DNA of 64,000 nucleotides, from NCBI RefSeq assembly GCF_000151315.2, contig NW_011887303.1, positions 618,719-682,718 of the forward strand, read 5' to 3'. The position numbers and the translations under genes are program-made. Below the pieces are notes generated by a model that saw nothing but the letters and a program-made list of their open reading frames with translations, did no database searches and was not told where the DNA came from. This DNA is from Capsaspora owczarzaki ATCC 30864 (taxonomy: Eukaryota > Opisthokonta > Filasterea). Below, piece after piece: positions 38,302 through 50,202 of the stretch. Within the stretch, counting starts at the first letter, position 1; the number at the start of each line of letters is the position of its first letter.

Positions 38302-38349
<48 letters not shown>

Positions 38350-39142
38350 TGGATTGACGTGATCGCTGTCTGCTGCTTTGCTGGTGGAAAACCAACTCAC
38401 TCACGATGGACTCAAACATGCTTGCAATGTGATGGCTTTTGTGTTTGTGTTTTGTTTCTTCAGTCCCGCGCAACTTCCGACTGCTGGAGGAGCTCGACAA
38501 GGGCGAGAAGGGCATTGGCGATGGTACCATCAGCTACGGTCTGCAGAACGGCGAGGACATGGAGCTCTCCAACTGGATGGGCACCATTCTTGGTCCCCCT
38601 CGTGTAAGTGGTGTGATAGCGGGGGGGGGGAGATGTCCAGAGGGCGAGAGAAGAACGGGAGATTTTGCCCATCATGTTCCAAGCAGGCAGCGTACCGTTT
38701 TCTGATGCAACCCCAACCCAATCCATCACAGACCGTGTTTGAAAACCGCATCTACAGCCTGAAGCTGCACTGCGGCCCCAAGTATCCAGAGGAGCCGCCG
38801 ACGGTGCGCTTCATTACTCGCATCAACCTGAACTTTGTCAACAAGAACAACGGCGCGGTGAGTTCTCTTTTGATGATGCTATTCTCTCAGAAACACAGCA
38901 AACATGTCTGTCTTGGAGGCTGCGTGAGAATAGCAACCAGCCGTCGTAGACTGATTCTTTCCAACTCTGCTGGATCTCTCTTTGCAACTCGCACACAGGT
39001 CGACCTTACAAAGCTGCCCCTGATCGCAAAATGGCAGCGATCGTACACTATGGAGACCGTGCTCAGCGAAATCCGCAAGGCTCTAAGTTCCAAGGACAAC
39101 ATGAAGTCCTCCCAGCCTCCGGAAGGCACCGATTTCGAATAA
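37840..39142 (+). CDS. UBE2V2: Ubiquitin-conjugating enzyme variant (Ube2v/Mms2/UEV1)
   Basis: UEV proteins lack the catalytic Cys and pair with Ubc13 to build K63-linked ubiquitin chains in DNA-damage tolerance and signalling. Exons are 37840-37870, 38464-38603, 38732-38857 and 38999-39142, giving 146 residues, the normal size. Marks: [59 protein letters not shown]. The UBC active-site Cys motif is absent, and the sequence goes on to [20 protein letters not shown]. Intron 1 is long (593 bases) and carries an A-run of about 44 bases at 38303-38346. Confidence 0.95.
38303..38346. repeat. Poly(A) run of about 44 bases in Ube2v intron 1
   Basis: The longest single-base run in the window. It lies on the sense strand of the host gene. 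A second A-run (37880-37899) lies in the same intron. Slippage in sequencing is likely to affect its true length. Confidence 0.9.
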
Positions 39143-39267
39143 CGAGCACACGGCTTTTTTTTTTTGTTGTTGTTGAGAGTCGCGACAACTCGTGTGGCGC
39201 AGAATTTCTGCTGATCAAGTCATCCGATGGTGTGTCTTCGAAGCAGTCGAACTTGAAAAAAACCCTA

Positions 39268-39300
39268 CAATACAATACAATACAATACAATTCAATACCT
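39268..39300. repeat. ACAAT pentanucleotide array
   Basis: Five to six copies of ACAAT in the 275-base gap between the Ube2v stop and CTNNBL1 start. Confidence 0.8.
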
Positions 39301-39417
39301 TGCAATTCAACTTTTGTTTCGTGCATCACCACTCTGATGGAGCTTCAATTTTGATACTTTACCGTATTCGTACTGGCCAGTTCATTTCATATTTTTGGTG
39401 TGTTCCTGTCGAACATC

Positions 39418-42172
39418 ATGTTCAAGGTGAGGAGCGATCAACGCAGAAACATTGGAACTGTTTGAAACACACTCACCAAAAGCCGGCTGCTCGTCACCAG
39501 ATCCCACTCCCACCGCCAAAGCATGCCGGATCGTCGTCGTCGTCTTCATCGTCGTCGTCATCAGCTCCTGCGCCAGAGCCTGCTGCCAAGCGAACGCGCG
39601 CAGAGACGGACTCGAGCGACGCGCTGATCGACGACGACGACCGCAACGCGTTCGCTGCTCCTGCGCCTGTTGGACTTCCAGCGGGATTCTTTGATAGTGG
39701 TGCAGCTTCATCATCATCATCATCATCATCTTCGTCTCGAGCGGTGCATCGTGCTGCCGACGAGGACGACGACGAGGATGAGGACGATCGTTTCAAGCGC
39801 GCGCGCGTCGCGGTCGCTTCCCAGCAGCAGCGCCATGTTGCTCTGCCGACCGACACGGATGATGTAAGATTTATGTGTGTATGTGGGGGAGGGGGGTTTG
39901 GTGGAGATACCTTGAAAGAATCTCACCACTCAACCCGGCTGTTGATGCATAATTCAGGAAAACTCAATCTCATCCACTGCTGTCAAACGCCTTGCCCTGG
40001 CACTCGAGAAACGAATTGCCAAGAACGAAGAGATGCGCATCAAGTTTCCCAAGCAGCCTGCCAAGTATGCATGAATGGGATTACCTCTTGGTTGTGGTGC
40101 TTGTTGCTGAACGTTCCGTTTTCCACCCCCCCCTCCTCTTCCCTGCTTCCTCCTCTTCAGGTTTGTGGACTCTGAGGTCGAACTCAACGAAGAGCTACAA
40201 AAGTTGCACGTCTTGTCCACAGCACCAGAGTTTTACGGCGAGCTGATTCGACTCAACACGCCAAACTCGCTCATCACTCTGCTTTCGCACGACAATGTGG
40301 ATATCGCCATCGCCACCATCGAGCTCCTCAACGAGCTGACTGACATGGAAGAGGGTGACAGCGACCAGCAACAGAGTTTCTTGCTGCTTGTTCGAGCGCT
40401 TGTGCGTTTTTTTGTTTTGTTTTGTTTTTGTTTTTTTGGCCAACTTGTCGTGTTCGCGCCGTCCAAAGTGTGCACTCAATGGTTTTTGTGTTGGTTCTGT
40501 TTTTTTGCGCAATGCAGGTGGAGGGCAGCTTGTGGTCAGGGCTGCATTTCAACTTGCAGCGGTTGGACGAGTCACGCAACGAAGAATCGGAGGCGGTGCA
40601 CAAGATTCTCGGCATCCTCGAAAATGCCATCGAGTGCGAGACGTCCATGGCGCGCTCGCTGTACGAGCAAGCACCGGCGCTTGTCGCTTGGGTCATTGAT
40701 CGCGCCCAGCGGTTCACCGACAAGCACGATACTGCGGACGACAATCGCCTCTACGCGAGCGAACTGCTCGCCATTCTTCTTCAGACGTCGCAAGGTAAGG
40801 GGGGCTGGTTTGGTCAGTGTGCTCCTATTGAGGTGATTGTTGTGCTGCTTTTGAGAGACTCACAAAGTGATCGGTGGCGTAGAAAACAAGATTGACTTTG
40901 TCCGCGAAGGCGGAATGGACAGTTTGCTGCGCGCAGTAGCGGTAAGCAAAACCCCGACAAACAATGGTTGGCCACTGGTCCCTGATGGTGAGAAGGAAAA
41001 TGCTCAGTTCTTTGATTTTGCGATCTTGTCTTGCCCAGCCCTACAAAAAGCGCGATCCGCGTTCGGTGGAAGAAGCAGAAATGCTGGCCAATCTTTTCGA
41101 TTGCCTGTGCGCACTCTTGATTGTTCCCGAGCACAAGACCGTCTTCTTGGATGTAGAAGGCGTGGAGTTGATGTTGCTGCTCATCAAGTACGTGTTGGAT
41201 TTGGGGACGCCATGACGGGGGTTTTTTTTTTTTTTAGATTTGATTTTCATTCACTTTTTTCTGCTCCTCTTCTGCAGATCCAACCTTCAAGCTGGCAAAG
41301 CTGCAGTCAAGGTTCTCAACTTTGCTATGGCATTCCCGAACGGCGATGCCACGTGTTCGCGCTTTGTCGACAAGCTGGGATTGTCGGCCGTGTTTCCATG
41401 GTTTATGGTAGGTTGACACGATTGCAGTTAGATGAGGGAAGTAGGTCGTGCGGTCGTTTAATGACTTGCTTGGCAACGTACTGGGCAGACCGCACCCGAT
41501 CTCAAGAAGATTGGAACGCCTGAGCGACAGTTTGAAGGTAAAGAAAAGAACAACACGCGAACTTTCGAAACTGGGACATTGTGTGCTCACTTTGCGCGCC
41601 CAACCGCTCACTAGAGCACATTTGCACCATCGTGGCTGGTCTCTTTCGATCGCTGCCCGCGGGAGTGGCAAGGAATCGTCTGCTGAACAAGTTTATGGAA
41701 GCGGATTTTGCCAAGTGCGAGCGATTGGTCGAGCTGCACAGCAAGTACACGCGTTTGCTGTCGCGCGTCGACCAGCAGATTGCACGCGAGCGAGACGAAT
41801 ACGAAGAGGTTGACGATGCGTTGGAGAATGAGTTTTTCATGCGTCGCCTCGACGTTGGCTTGGCCACGCTGCAGCTTGTTGACACCATCATTCTCGAGCT
41901 TCTTGTTAGCGGTATTGACGAGGTCGGGCCACTTGCTGATTTTTTGGGGGGCAAGTTGCAAAGGATGAAGTGGTTGCTGACATGTTCTTTTCTCTTTGCT
42001 CTCGCCGCAGATTCGAAGTCACCTTTTGGTCCTGCTGGCTCAGCAGAGGCTGCCTGTTTCGTCGATTGATACAATCGTGCTAGAGTTTATTGATAATCTG
42101 GCGCCAGAGGAGGCTCAGCGTGTTGCTGCGCTGCACACCGAGTTTCACCGACAGCAAGCGGCGCGAGCATGA
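39418..42172 (+). CDS. CTNNBL1: Beta-catenin-like protein 1 (CTNNBL1), spliceosome-associated ARM protein
   Basis: CTNNBL1 is an armadillo-repeat protein of the Prp19/CDC5L spliceosome complex. Exons: 39418-39426 (MFK only), 39501-39863, 39958-40064, 40161-40401, 40518-40794, 40883-40941, 41039-41187, 41278-41407, 41489-41537, 41615-41922 and 42011-42172, giving 617 residues (human 563). After a Ser- and Asp-rich disordered N-terminus with basic KRTRAE and FKRAR patches, the conserved fold runs through KNEEMRIKFPKQPAK, LLSHDNVDIAIATIELLNEL, FNLQRLDESRNEE, LYASELLAILLQTSQ, LANLFDCLCALL, RNRLLNKFMEADFAKCERL and NEFFMRRLDVGLATLQLVDT. Exon 10 must end at GAG|gtcggg (41922), as the nearer GT breaks frame. 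It is convergent with the RPRD1 gene, 150 bases apart. Confidence 0.95.
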
Positions 42173-42322
42173 GTCCGCAACCAGACGAACGACTGGTGCC
42201 GTATCTTTGATTATTGTTTTTGGTTGTGCATGGCTATGATCAGAAACACTGGTTTGTTGAACGTGTATGCTTTTTCAATCAAGTTAAAATCGATTACATT
42301 TGGCAGACAACCCCCGTCTCAT

Positions 42323-44065
42323 TCACTGTCGACCCATTTGCTCAAACCCTGCGGCCGTTGCAGTGCGCTTTCGTGGATCCACGGGAGCCTCGCTACTTGA
42401 TGTCGGAGGCTGAACGGCAGGAGCTGTACGCCACGCGGGTGCAGAAGCGGACGAGGAGGACGGTTGCTGGTAGCCGCTGGCATAGCCGCCCGTTGCGTAC
42501 GGCATGTGAGATCGCGAGGAAGAAGCGCCGGAACCACCGCGAGAGAACAGCTCGCTTGTGGAAGGCAATCGACTGTAGGAGGAGGTGTCGTAGCCTATTG
42601 AGGGAAGAGACTTCATAATGGAGTTCAACTCGGTTTCCGCGGCATTCAACGTGTCCATCTTTTCTTGGCATTCCTATGTTGTTGGTCGAAAAAATTGCAC
42701 AGTCAGTGGAGCAGAAACTCGCACACACGAATACCCACCCAGTTCGCTCAAAAACACCGCTGACCTTGGCAGTCTCTGCCAGCTTTGCAACAGCCTGATT
42801 TTGTAACGCAAGGGCATCTTGGAGCATTTCAATCACCCGCTTGCGCTGCTTGGTTTGAGCTTCGAGTCTCTCCATTAGCTGCAAGGTTGCGCGCTGCCCT
42901 TGTGACACTTGATCTTGAAAGTATGTGCCACTTTGGTGATCTGCAAGTGCACGATGTGTGAGCTTGTCGTCCAAAAGGATTTGACCAAAAAAACCAAAAG
43001 CCAGCAAAAAGCTACAAGTCTGCTCGAGCAATCAATCACCTTTAACTTCTGTGGCGACGCGCTGCTTCAAGGAAGAAACCGGCAGGACTGTAACTCGTTG
43101 TTGAATGAGCGTATCGGAGACAACGGCGTCTTGGATTTGTCGTAATTGCAGCGCAAGCGCATCGGGCTGGGGAAAAACAAAAATCAAAATCCAGCAGCCA
43201 GATTAGATACAAAAAAGGCAAGAGCAACAGGCGGCAGCGGTGGCTCGAACCTACATCAACTGGCTGAGGGATGCGCTTTTCAACTTGACTTGCTGCAGCA
43301 CTCGTGCTTGCAGTTGCAGATGACGACTCCGACGACGACGAATCTTTGGTGAAAAAAAAAAAAAAAACAGACTTCCCGTCAGTGACCCCATCAGCGACCG
43401 AGCGTTCCTCGCCATTGTCAACATCATGCACGAAAATGAGGCTTTTTGACGCATGAATCCTTACTGAGAGCAGATTTGAGCTGTGCGACAAAGTCTGCTG
43501 GATACAGCGACCGATCTTGCCAGACTGTGAGGACTCGATTGAGCGACTTGACCACGGGCGGTTCGCACTCTCTGTAGCATCGGATTCAATGGACTTGTGT
43601 GAGAATTCTCATCGACCCATTGAACATTGAGTGATCAACGACCGTCATGTCATGTCATGAGCAGCTGAGAAATGGTAGCAATCCCATTGAGCTGGATTGA
43701 AACGCCCTCAGTTTGTCCCACTGACTGCCGCCCTCTGGCCTCGCCACGACGCTGGGGTTTTTTGTTTTGGCTAAACGTAATTCTTACCCAGCGACGTGCG
43801 CAAACGCGTCGATGAGAACTGGGCGGAAGGCCTCGGTGAACTCTGTGCCATGCTTCCTCGCGTTCTGCAGGACATCGTTGGCGACGAACATGTACGCGAG
43901 CTTCTTGCTTGCGTCGACGGCGCAGAGCTTCTCAAACCAAGTGTCGACGGACTCGCTGGCGTGGCGGCGGTGGTGCATAATCCACAGCGAGACGGACTGG
44001 ATGGCCGCCTGCGTCTCGTTCAGTGCGTTGAGCTTGGTCTCGAGATTGCCGGTCGAGAAGGCCAT
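42323..44065 (-). CDS. RPRD1-type CTD-interacting-domain protein (Rtt103-like)
   Basis: RPRD1/Rtt103 proteins bind the phosphorylated Pol II C-terminal domain. Exons (minus): 44065-43788, 43571-43465, 43343-43255, 43166-43040, 42940-42765 and 42673-42323, giving 375 residues. The CID spans about residues 1-130: LNETQAAIQSVSLWIMHHRR, KLAYMFVANDVLQNARK, FAHVAGE and LNRVLTVWQDRSLY. A Ser-rich linker follows, then a coiled coil (ALALQLRQIQDAVVSDT, LMERLEAQTKQRKRVIEMLQ) and a disordered Ser/Pro/Tyr tail ending RKRTATAAGFEQM. CID plus coiled coil is the RPRD1A/B layout. The exact paralogue is not assignable. Confidence 0.88.
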
Positions 44066-44898
44066 TCTTCTCAGCTTGCCAATCCCAATCTCAATCAAAG
44101 TCAAGGACTGACGCTTTGTACCGTAATTATAATTGAATAGGGAATGTGTGCATTGGGGGTTTTGGTTAGTTCTCTTTCGGTACGAAATTCGCTGGCTTGT
44201 CTGAGAATATCAGTCAAAAGCGAGTTTGGCGCTTCATTGTGGTTTGAGATGCAGAGCTGGTTGTTTGCTGTGTGGTTGAGTTTTCGAACATACGCCATAC
44301 GCAGGTGGTGGAGAGAGTGCAGAGTGGTTGGGGGGGGGGGCAGAGAGCAGAGTCGAGACAACAAGGGGGGCGAAAGTCGATGACGGCTGCAAGAAGGGGC
44401 CAACCAAGGTGTGACGACGCCCGCCTCCAACCCGCGTTCAGGATGGCGATTGCATGTGCTTGTGCAGAGGTGGGATCACTTGGTGGTGGCAGTTGAAGAG
44501 GGGACTTTGCGCGGCAAGAGCAAGAGCAAGCGAGGCCAAGCAGCGAGAAAAGTCGCAGTGAGAGTTGTATTGCTTGCCACTGCCTCTCGTCTTGGCTGCG
44601 GCTGAATGAGATGCGCATCTGAGATGTGGTCATTCAAGTGTGACTGTGGTCTGGCTGTGGCTGTGGGGTCAGAGACGGGAGGAAGGGGGGTTGGGAGCAG
44701 AGCCAGCCAATTTCCAATGCAACCTCACAGTCTCTTGCTTTGCAATGCAGTTGCATACACCTGTCCATGTCCATGCAACCTCACTCATTCGGCTTGTTTC
44801 GATCTGTTTTACAAAACAGATCAAACGTTAGTTTATTCCTCGAACAAGCGTCTCTCCGATCTCAACCCCTCAAGGGCAAGTCAATCCCAAACCAAACC
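44066..44898. other. 833-base divergent intergenic region
   Basis: Between the starts of the RPRD1-like gene (minus) and RanBPM (plus). A G-run lies at 44331-44340, a purine-rich block at 44340-44540 and repeated CATGCAACCTCAC near 44717 and 44774. No exon recognised; it should hold both promoters and perhaps 5' UTR introns. Confidence 0.4.
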
Positions 44899-45536
44899 AT
44901 GTCAGTGCTTGGTCGTATGCGCGAGCGTCAAAAGGCTCTGTGGCCAAGATTAAACCATGACGCAACGCCGCTTCCATCGGCATGGAACCCAAAGGACAAG
45001 TTCAATCTGCTCGAGCTCTCGCACAACAATTGCAAAGTCACCTACAAGGGTCAGGGCAAAGGCGACACCGACGCTGCTGCAGTGCGTGCCAACGCGTTCA
45101 TTCCTCCAGAATGTGGTGTCTACTACTTTGAAATGCTTGTCCGAGACAAGGGCCGTGAAGGGTACGGGGCCATGCGGTTGCTGGTGGTCTGTTTTGTTTT
45201 GTGCCTCCAACACGTTTTCGCTCACTGTGGTGCCTGTGCAGCTACATTGGCGTTGGAGTGGCAACTAGTAACGTTTCACTCAATCGCCTGCCAGGCTGGG
45301 AGCGACAATCGTGGGGCTACCACGGCGATGATGGACATACATTCGCCTCGTCCAACACTGGCACCGTGTACGGTCCAACATACACCTCGCACGATGTCGT
45401 GGGTTGCTGTATTAACTTTGTCGACAACACATGCTTTTATACGAAGAATGGCACAGCGCTAGGTGAGATTGCCATGGCCCAGAGCGTGATTTTTGTGAAT
45501 CTTTTGCAGTTTTTTTTTTGCTTTTTTTTTTTTTGC

Positions 45537-45577
<41 letters not shown>

Positions 45578-46865
45578 GTATCTCATTTTTCTCGTGCGTT
45601 TCAGCCGTTGCATTCCGAAACATGCGCGGTAAGCTCTTCCCTATCGTTGGCTTGCGGACGCAGGGCGAGGTTGTCGAGGCCAACTTTGGTCAAGACCCGT
45701 TCGTGTTCGATCTAGAAGGGTACATGGAGGTACAGTTTTGTTCGACAAGACCATTTTTCTGCCTTTTTTTTTGTTTTTTGTCATCCCTGTTGTTTGTTTG
45801 TTTTTCATGCCTCATCGCACGTCGCCTGATCTTTCCCCCCTCAGGAGACAAAGGCCAAAGCCCTTGCAACCATCAAGAAGCGCACGCTTGCTGAATCCCG
45901 TCTGTTCACGAGCGCGCCTGAAAAGGCCTTCACTTCTTTAATCGCTTCCTACCTTGTCCACCACGGGTACACTGAGACTGCCCGTGCATTTGCGCAAGAC
46001 TCAAACACTGAACTTCAGGAAAGCGAGGAGTCCATCCGCAGCCGCCAACGTAAACAGTCGCGCGCGATGAAGTTCCGAGTGTGCTTGTGTTGTTGCAATG
46101 GTCTTCTGACTTTCCTAATTCCCCCTTCCATGAAAAACGGCAGATATTCGCGAACTGGTTCTTGGTGGACAAATTGACGAGAGCATCGCTGCCGTCAACC
46201 AGTTGATTCCAGGCTTGCTTGCCTCCGAGACAGAGTTGCATTTCAAGCTCAAATGCCGCAAGTTCATCGAGATGGTCAGGGCAGGTGCCACGACCTCCGA
46301 AAGTCTGATGCAAATCATGCAATTTGGTCAAGAGTTGCAGCAAATGTCCGAGGCGGAGCAAGTGGGTGCTGCCAGTCTGAAGGATCTTGAGGTCGGTTTG
46401 GAACGACACCCTTGTTGTTCGGTTGTACGTTTTACGTGCTTGTTTTGAATTTCTCCCTTTGCTCATTGGGCACGTTGTTTGGTTTTTGGATGGGGGTTTT
46501 TTTTTCCTCGGCACCACAGGACGCGTTTAGTCTGCTCGCTTACCCCGAGCCCACACAGAGTCCAGTGGCCGGCTTGTTGAATCCTGCGCAACGAGAACCG
46601 CTTGCCGATGAGCTGAATTGCACCATGCTCCGTAAAGCCCGTTGTCAAAGCTTGCAAAGTGTTTGTGCAGCAGGAATTTCGGCTCACTTTTCGCTCTTGT
46701 GCATGACCCACAGAATGGCTGAACTTGCCTCCCGTTCCTGCTCTCGAACTTGCCGTGCGACAATCCGTCTGCGTTCTCAACGAGCTGTACACCCAGGGCG
46801 TTGGCATGTCTGGCTTTGTGAGCGTGGATGACTTTGTTCCAGAGTCCAAGGCGAGCAAGCAATGA
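44899..46865 (+). CDS. RANBP9: RanBPM (RANBP9/10), SPRY-LisH-CTLH-CRA protein of the CTLH/GID E3 ligase
   Basis: RanBPM is a scaffold of the CTLH (GID) ubiquitin ligase. Exons: 44899-45161, 45242-45462, 45605-45729, 45845-46049, 46144-46391, 46520-46631 and 46714-46865, giving 441 residues. Domains in order: SPRY (about 35-200; [64 protein letters not shown]), LisH ([20 protein letters not shown]), CTLH ([34 protein letters not shown]) and CRA ([26 protein letters not shown] and the last exon). The first donor is GG|gtacgg, giving REGYIGVG. Intron 2 holds a (GTT)n tract of about 42 bases. Confidence 0.96.
45536..45577. repeat. GTT trinucleotide array in RanBPM intron 2
   Basis: About fourteen perfect GTT units directly follow a T-run; together they form an extended pyrimidine/GT-rich tract upstream of the acceptor at 45604. 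Confidence 0.9.
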
Positions 46866-46995
46866 TGCGACAATGCTTGTGTGCCGCTTGTGTTGTTTGT
46901 TTGCTTTCCTGTTTCGAACACCTTTGTGAAGCTTTCTGTGCAAATGTACTGTAGATTTCTTTTTCTGTCATTTCTATGTTTGAGAGAATAAGAAG

Positions 46996-47013
46996 TACAG
47001 TAGATCTACTGTA
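46996..47013. repeat. Perfect 18-base palindrome upstream of LRR copy 1
   Basis: TACAGTAGATCTACTGTA reads the same on both strands. The core AGATCTACAG recurs near the other members of the LRR family: at 47115 before copy 1, at 49804 just after its last codons, and at 60433 upstream of copy 3. Its role is unknown. Confidence 0.7.
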
Positions 47014-47174
47014 TACAAATCCGATAAGGAAGTGAAACCTAGTCTGAGAAAAGCGAAAAAGCCTGCGTGGGACGTGGTTTTGATCTCAATGATACGTGAG
47101 GCAAACGTCGGCCGATAGATCTACAGCTCTTGGACTGTCCTCTAGAACTTGCTCAAATGTTTTGCTCCTCGACT

Positions 47175-49816
47175 ATGAGCATGAATGCAACAGCTACGGA
47201 TTTGGGAAAAAGTCGAGGGTCAGTCCTTGTTCGTTTTGCTGGGTCGATACGTCGCTCTGCTTTCTTCCAAATGATTACATTTCATGGTTTGCGCGGGCTG
47301 TGTAAAAAAGTCAAGACTGCGCCTGGAAAGGTCCTGTAAGTGAAAGCCAAGTCGGTTGGAATCAGTATGATAGCGCGTGTGTGTTGACGATATGGAGAAC
47401 ACAGGCTGTCTCGATCGCAGATTGGCGATGCAGAAGCACAGGCGGTTGCCAAAGCTCTCAAATTCACAGCGACAACGACTTATGTCGAGTAAGGCATATC
47501 GCTTTGACTGGTGCATGTGAGTGGGTGATTTCAGCAGCAGGCCTTCAAAGGTGCTCACGGATGGACAGTCTGAGTGAGAATCACATAAGCTGTGCAGGTG
47601 CACTGGCGATTGTGGAAGCACTTAAAATGAACACGAGACTGAAATTTCTCGAGTAAGCTGTCTCACGTTGACGGATGTGAGTGGTTGATTTCGGCGGAGG
47701 GCATTCAGAGGGCTCACGATTGGAGGGGATGGACAGTCTGAGTGATAATCGGATTGGCGATGCTGGAGCGCAGGCGATTGCTGAAGCACTCACAGTGAAC
47801 AAGACGTTGAGTGGCATCCAGTAAGGCATTTGACTTTGACTGCTGTATGGAAGTGGGTGAGAGGCAGAGGGCGTTCAGAGTGGCTCACTGATGGAGGCGA
47901 TGGACACAGTCTGAGCAACGATCAGATTAGCAATGCAGGCGCGACCGCACTCGCCGAAGCACTCAAAGTGAACGAGACGCTGACCAACCTCCAGTAAGGC
48001 ATTCGCTTCGATTGATGCGTGTGAGTGGGTGATGTCAGCAGAGGACATTTAGAGTGCTCACGAATGGACGGAATGTACAGTCTGGTGAAGAATCACATTG
48101 GCGATGCTGGAGCGCAGGCGCTTGGTGAGGCACTCGAAGTGAACACGACGCTGACTTGGCTCAAGTAAGTCCCTTTACTTTGATGCTTGGGAGGGGATGA
48201 TCTAAGCAGACGATATGAAAGCGTTCACTGACGGAAGGAGCGGACAGGTTGGACCAGAATCAGATTGGCGATGCTGGAGCGCAGGCCATTGCTGAGGTGG
48301 TCCAAGTGAACAGGACGGTGGCTGGGCTCGAGTAAGGCATCTCACTTTGATTTCAGCATAGGGCAGTTAGAGTGGCTCACTAATGGAATAAAATCAACAG
48401 TTTGAATCAAAACCAGATCGGCGATGCCGGTGTGCAGGCGATTGCTGAGGCACTCAAAGTGAACACGACGTTGAAAGAGCTCCTGTAAGCCATCTGACGT
48501 GGATGGAATGCATGCGCGTGGGTAATTACGCAGATGGTCTTCAGAATGCTCACTGATGGACAGTCTGAGCGACAATCAGATTGGCAATGCAGGCGCGACC
48601 GCACTTGCCGAAGCACTCAAAGTGAACACAGCGATGAGGAAGTTTGCGTCAGTCATCTCGCATTGAACTGATGCATGTGAATGGGTCATATGTGACAGTG
48701 AAAATGGCTCACTGATGCAATGAATGCACAGTCTGTTGAATAATCAGATTGGCGATGCTGGAGCGCAGGCGCTTGCTGAAGCACTCAAGGTGAACAAGAC
48801 GCTGACTGAACTCTGGTAAGGCATCTCACTTTGACTGATGCATGCCAGTGGGTGATGCAACAAAGGGAAGTCAGAGTGTCTCACTGAGGGATGAACAGGT
48901 TGAACTTTAATCAGATTGGCGATGTTGGAGCGCAGGCGATTGCTGAGGCACTCAGAGTGAACAAAACGTTGACTCAGCTCGTGTAAGCTACTGTGCGCGC
49001 TGTTTGTCCAGACCATTGAGCCTGGGTCAGCCATACCTTGCTACCTTCTCATTCTGCTCACCCATTGGGCAACAGTCTGTTTTCTAATTGCATTGGCAAG
49101 CTTGGTTCTCAAGCGATCGATGCGGCATGCGCAGGCAACCGCAGATGTCTGGTTGGGTAAGTTTGTTCTTGCCAACCACCGACATTGATGCTCGGAGAAT
49201 GTTCCTCCCACCGATGGAGTGGCCATACTTACACTTCGCTTGTTCATTGCTCAGCCTCAACACCCAGATCAGCCCTTTTGCGTTCTCTTTATTTCCACGA
49301 TTGGCGAGTGGTGAAGACAGTCAAGCCGTGTTCCGCATGCTGACTGGCGGGTTAGAGAATCAGCCCGCATCTCTTCCAGCACTACCAACCGAAATTGCCG
49401 AACTCATTATGGACGAGGCGCGTTATTGGCAAGGCGCGCAGCACACCAAACGGAACCGTTTTCATGTCGATACCTCCGACGGCGTTCTGACAGTCACTGT
49501 GCCTCGGAGTATGGATGGAAATTCGATCCGTGTGAAAGCAATTCAAGTGCTTCGTGACTGGACATCTAGTTTCTACAACTCCGACGACTGTGCTTTCGGT
49601 TTGACTGTCCGAGATGAACAAGGTGATGTTCAGTACGAGTGTGCTGTGCACCCGACTCTCGTCGAGTCGAACCTTGCGCGTGCGACAATCTGGCCAACGA
49701 GCCATCCTATCCTCCGACAAATGCGCGAGGGTTGGCAAGTTCAAATTCGATTCACCAGGGACAATTTGCAAATCCAATGGCTATGTGTCGAGTATGTCGA
49801 CCTAGATCTACAGTGA
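47175..49816 (+). CDS. LRR protein with F-box-like C-terminal region, family copy 1
   Basis: Thirteen exons: 47175-47335, 47405-47488, 47569-47652, 47737-47820, 47910-47993, 48081-48164, 48248-48331, 48401-48484, 48564-48647, 48732-48815, 48899-48982, 49076-49156 and 49255-49816, giving 547 residues. Ten exons are exactly 84 bases, all phase 2, each coding one 28-residue ribonuclease-inhibitor-type LRR (consensus LSxNQIGDAGAQAIAEALKV then NxTLxxL). The last exon holds a domain of about 170 residues: SLPALPTEIAELIMDEARYW (F-box-like), SIRVKAIQVLRDW, VRDEQGDVQYECAVHPTLV, and HPILRQMREGWQVQIRF. No signal peptide or TM is seen. An in-frame ATG at 47157 is an alternative start. I do not recognise the C-terminal domain. 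A cytosolic recognition or ubiquitin-adaptor role would be inference only. Confidence 0.8.
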
Positions 49817-50202
49817 TCACAAAGCGCCTCAAAGCGCGCCCTACTGTCGACCAATACATTTAAAGTTTTCTCAGCAATTTCGAAAGGCAATGTCGACGGA
49901 CGACCGGTCCACTTCGGCCTTTCAATCCAAAAAGATGACAAGTACACTACTGTAGCTCATATACGACTTGTCTGCACTTTTGTTCGAATTCGTGGACACG
50001 TTCGAACGAGCATTCTGCTGTACCTGCTCCTAAAAAATCCAAAGTTTGGTCGTGTCTCCCGCTCCGTTTTATTCACCCACTATGAGCATGACTGCAGAGC
50101 GCGATTTTGCAAAGTGCCGAGTCCAATAGGTTGAACTGAGAGTGATGCCGTTTTTGGGCGAGGTGGCAGTCTTTTCCGAAAGATTCGAAGCGTTCGTCCG
50201 CA
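49817..50202. other. Spacer between LRR copies 1 and 2, with conserved upstream block
   Basis: 386 bases. The part at 50043-50125 (including CGTGTCTCCCGCTCCGTTTT and a short ATG frame MSMTAERDFAKCRVQ) is conserved, inverted, upstream of copy 3 at 60300-60388. It is likely a shared promoter or 5' UTR. Confidence 0.6.

Noticed and set aside
50083-50130. Short ATG frame MSMTAERDFAKCRVQ as the start of LRR copy 2
   Set aside because: It stops after 15 codons and no donor links it in phase to the next exon; the ATG at 50203 is conserved in copy 3. It may be an upstream ORF.
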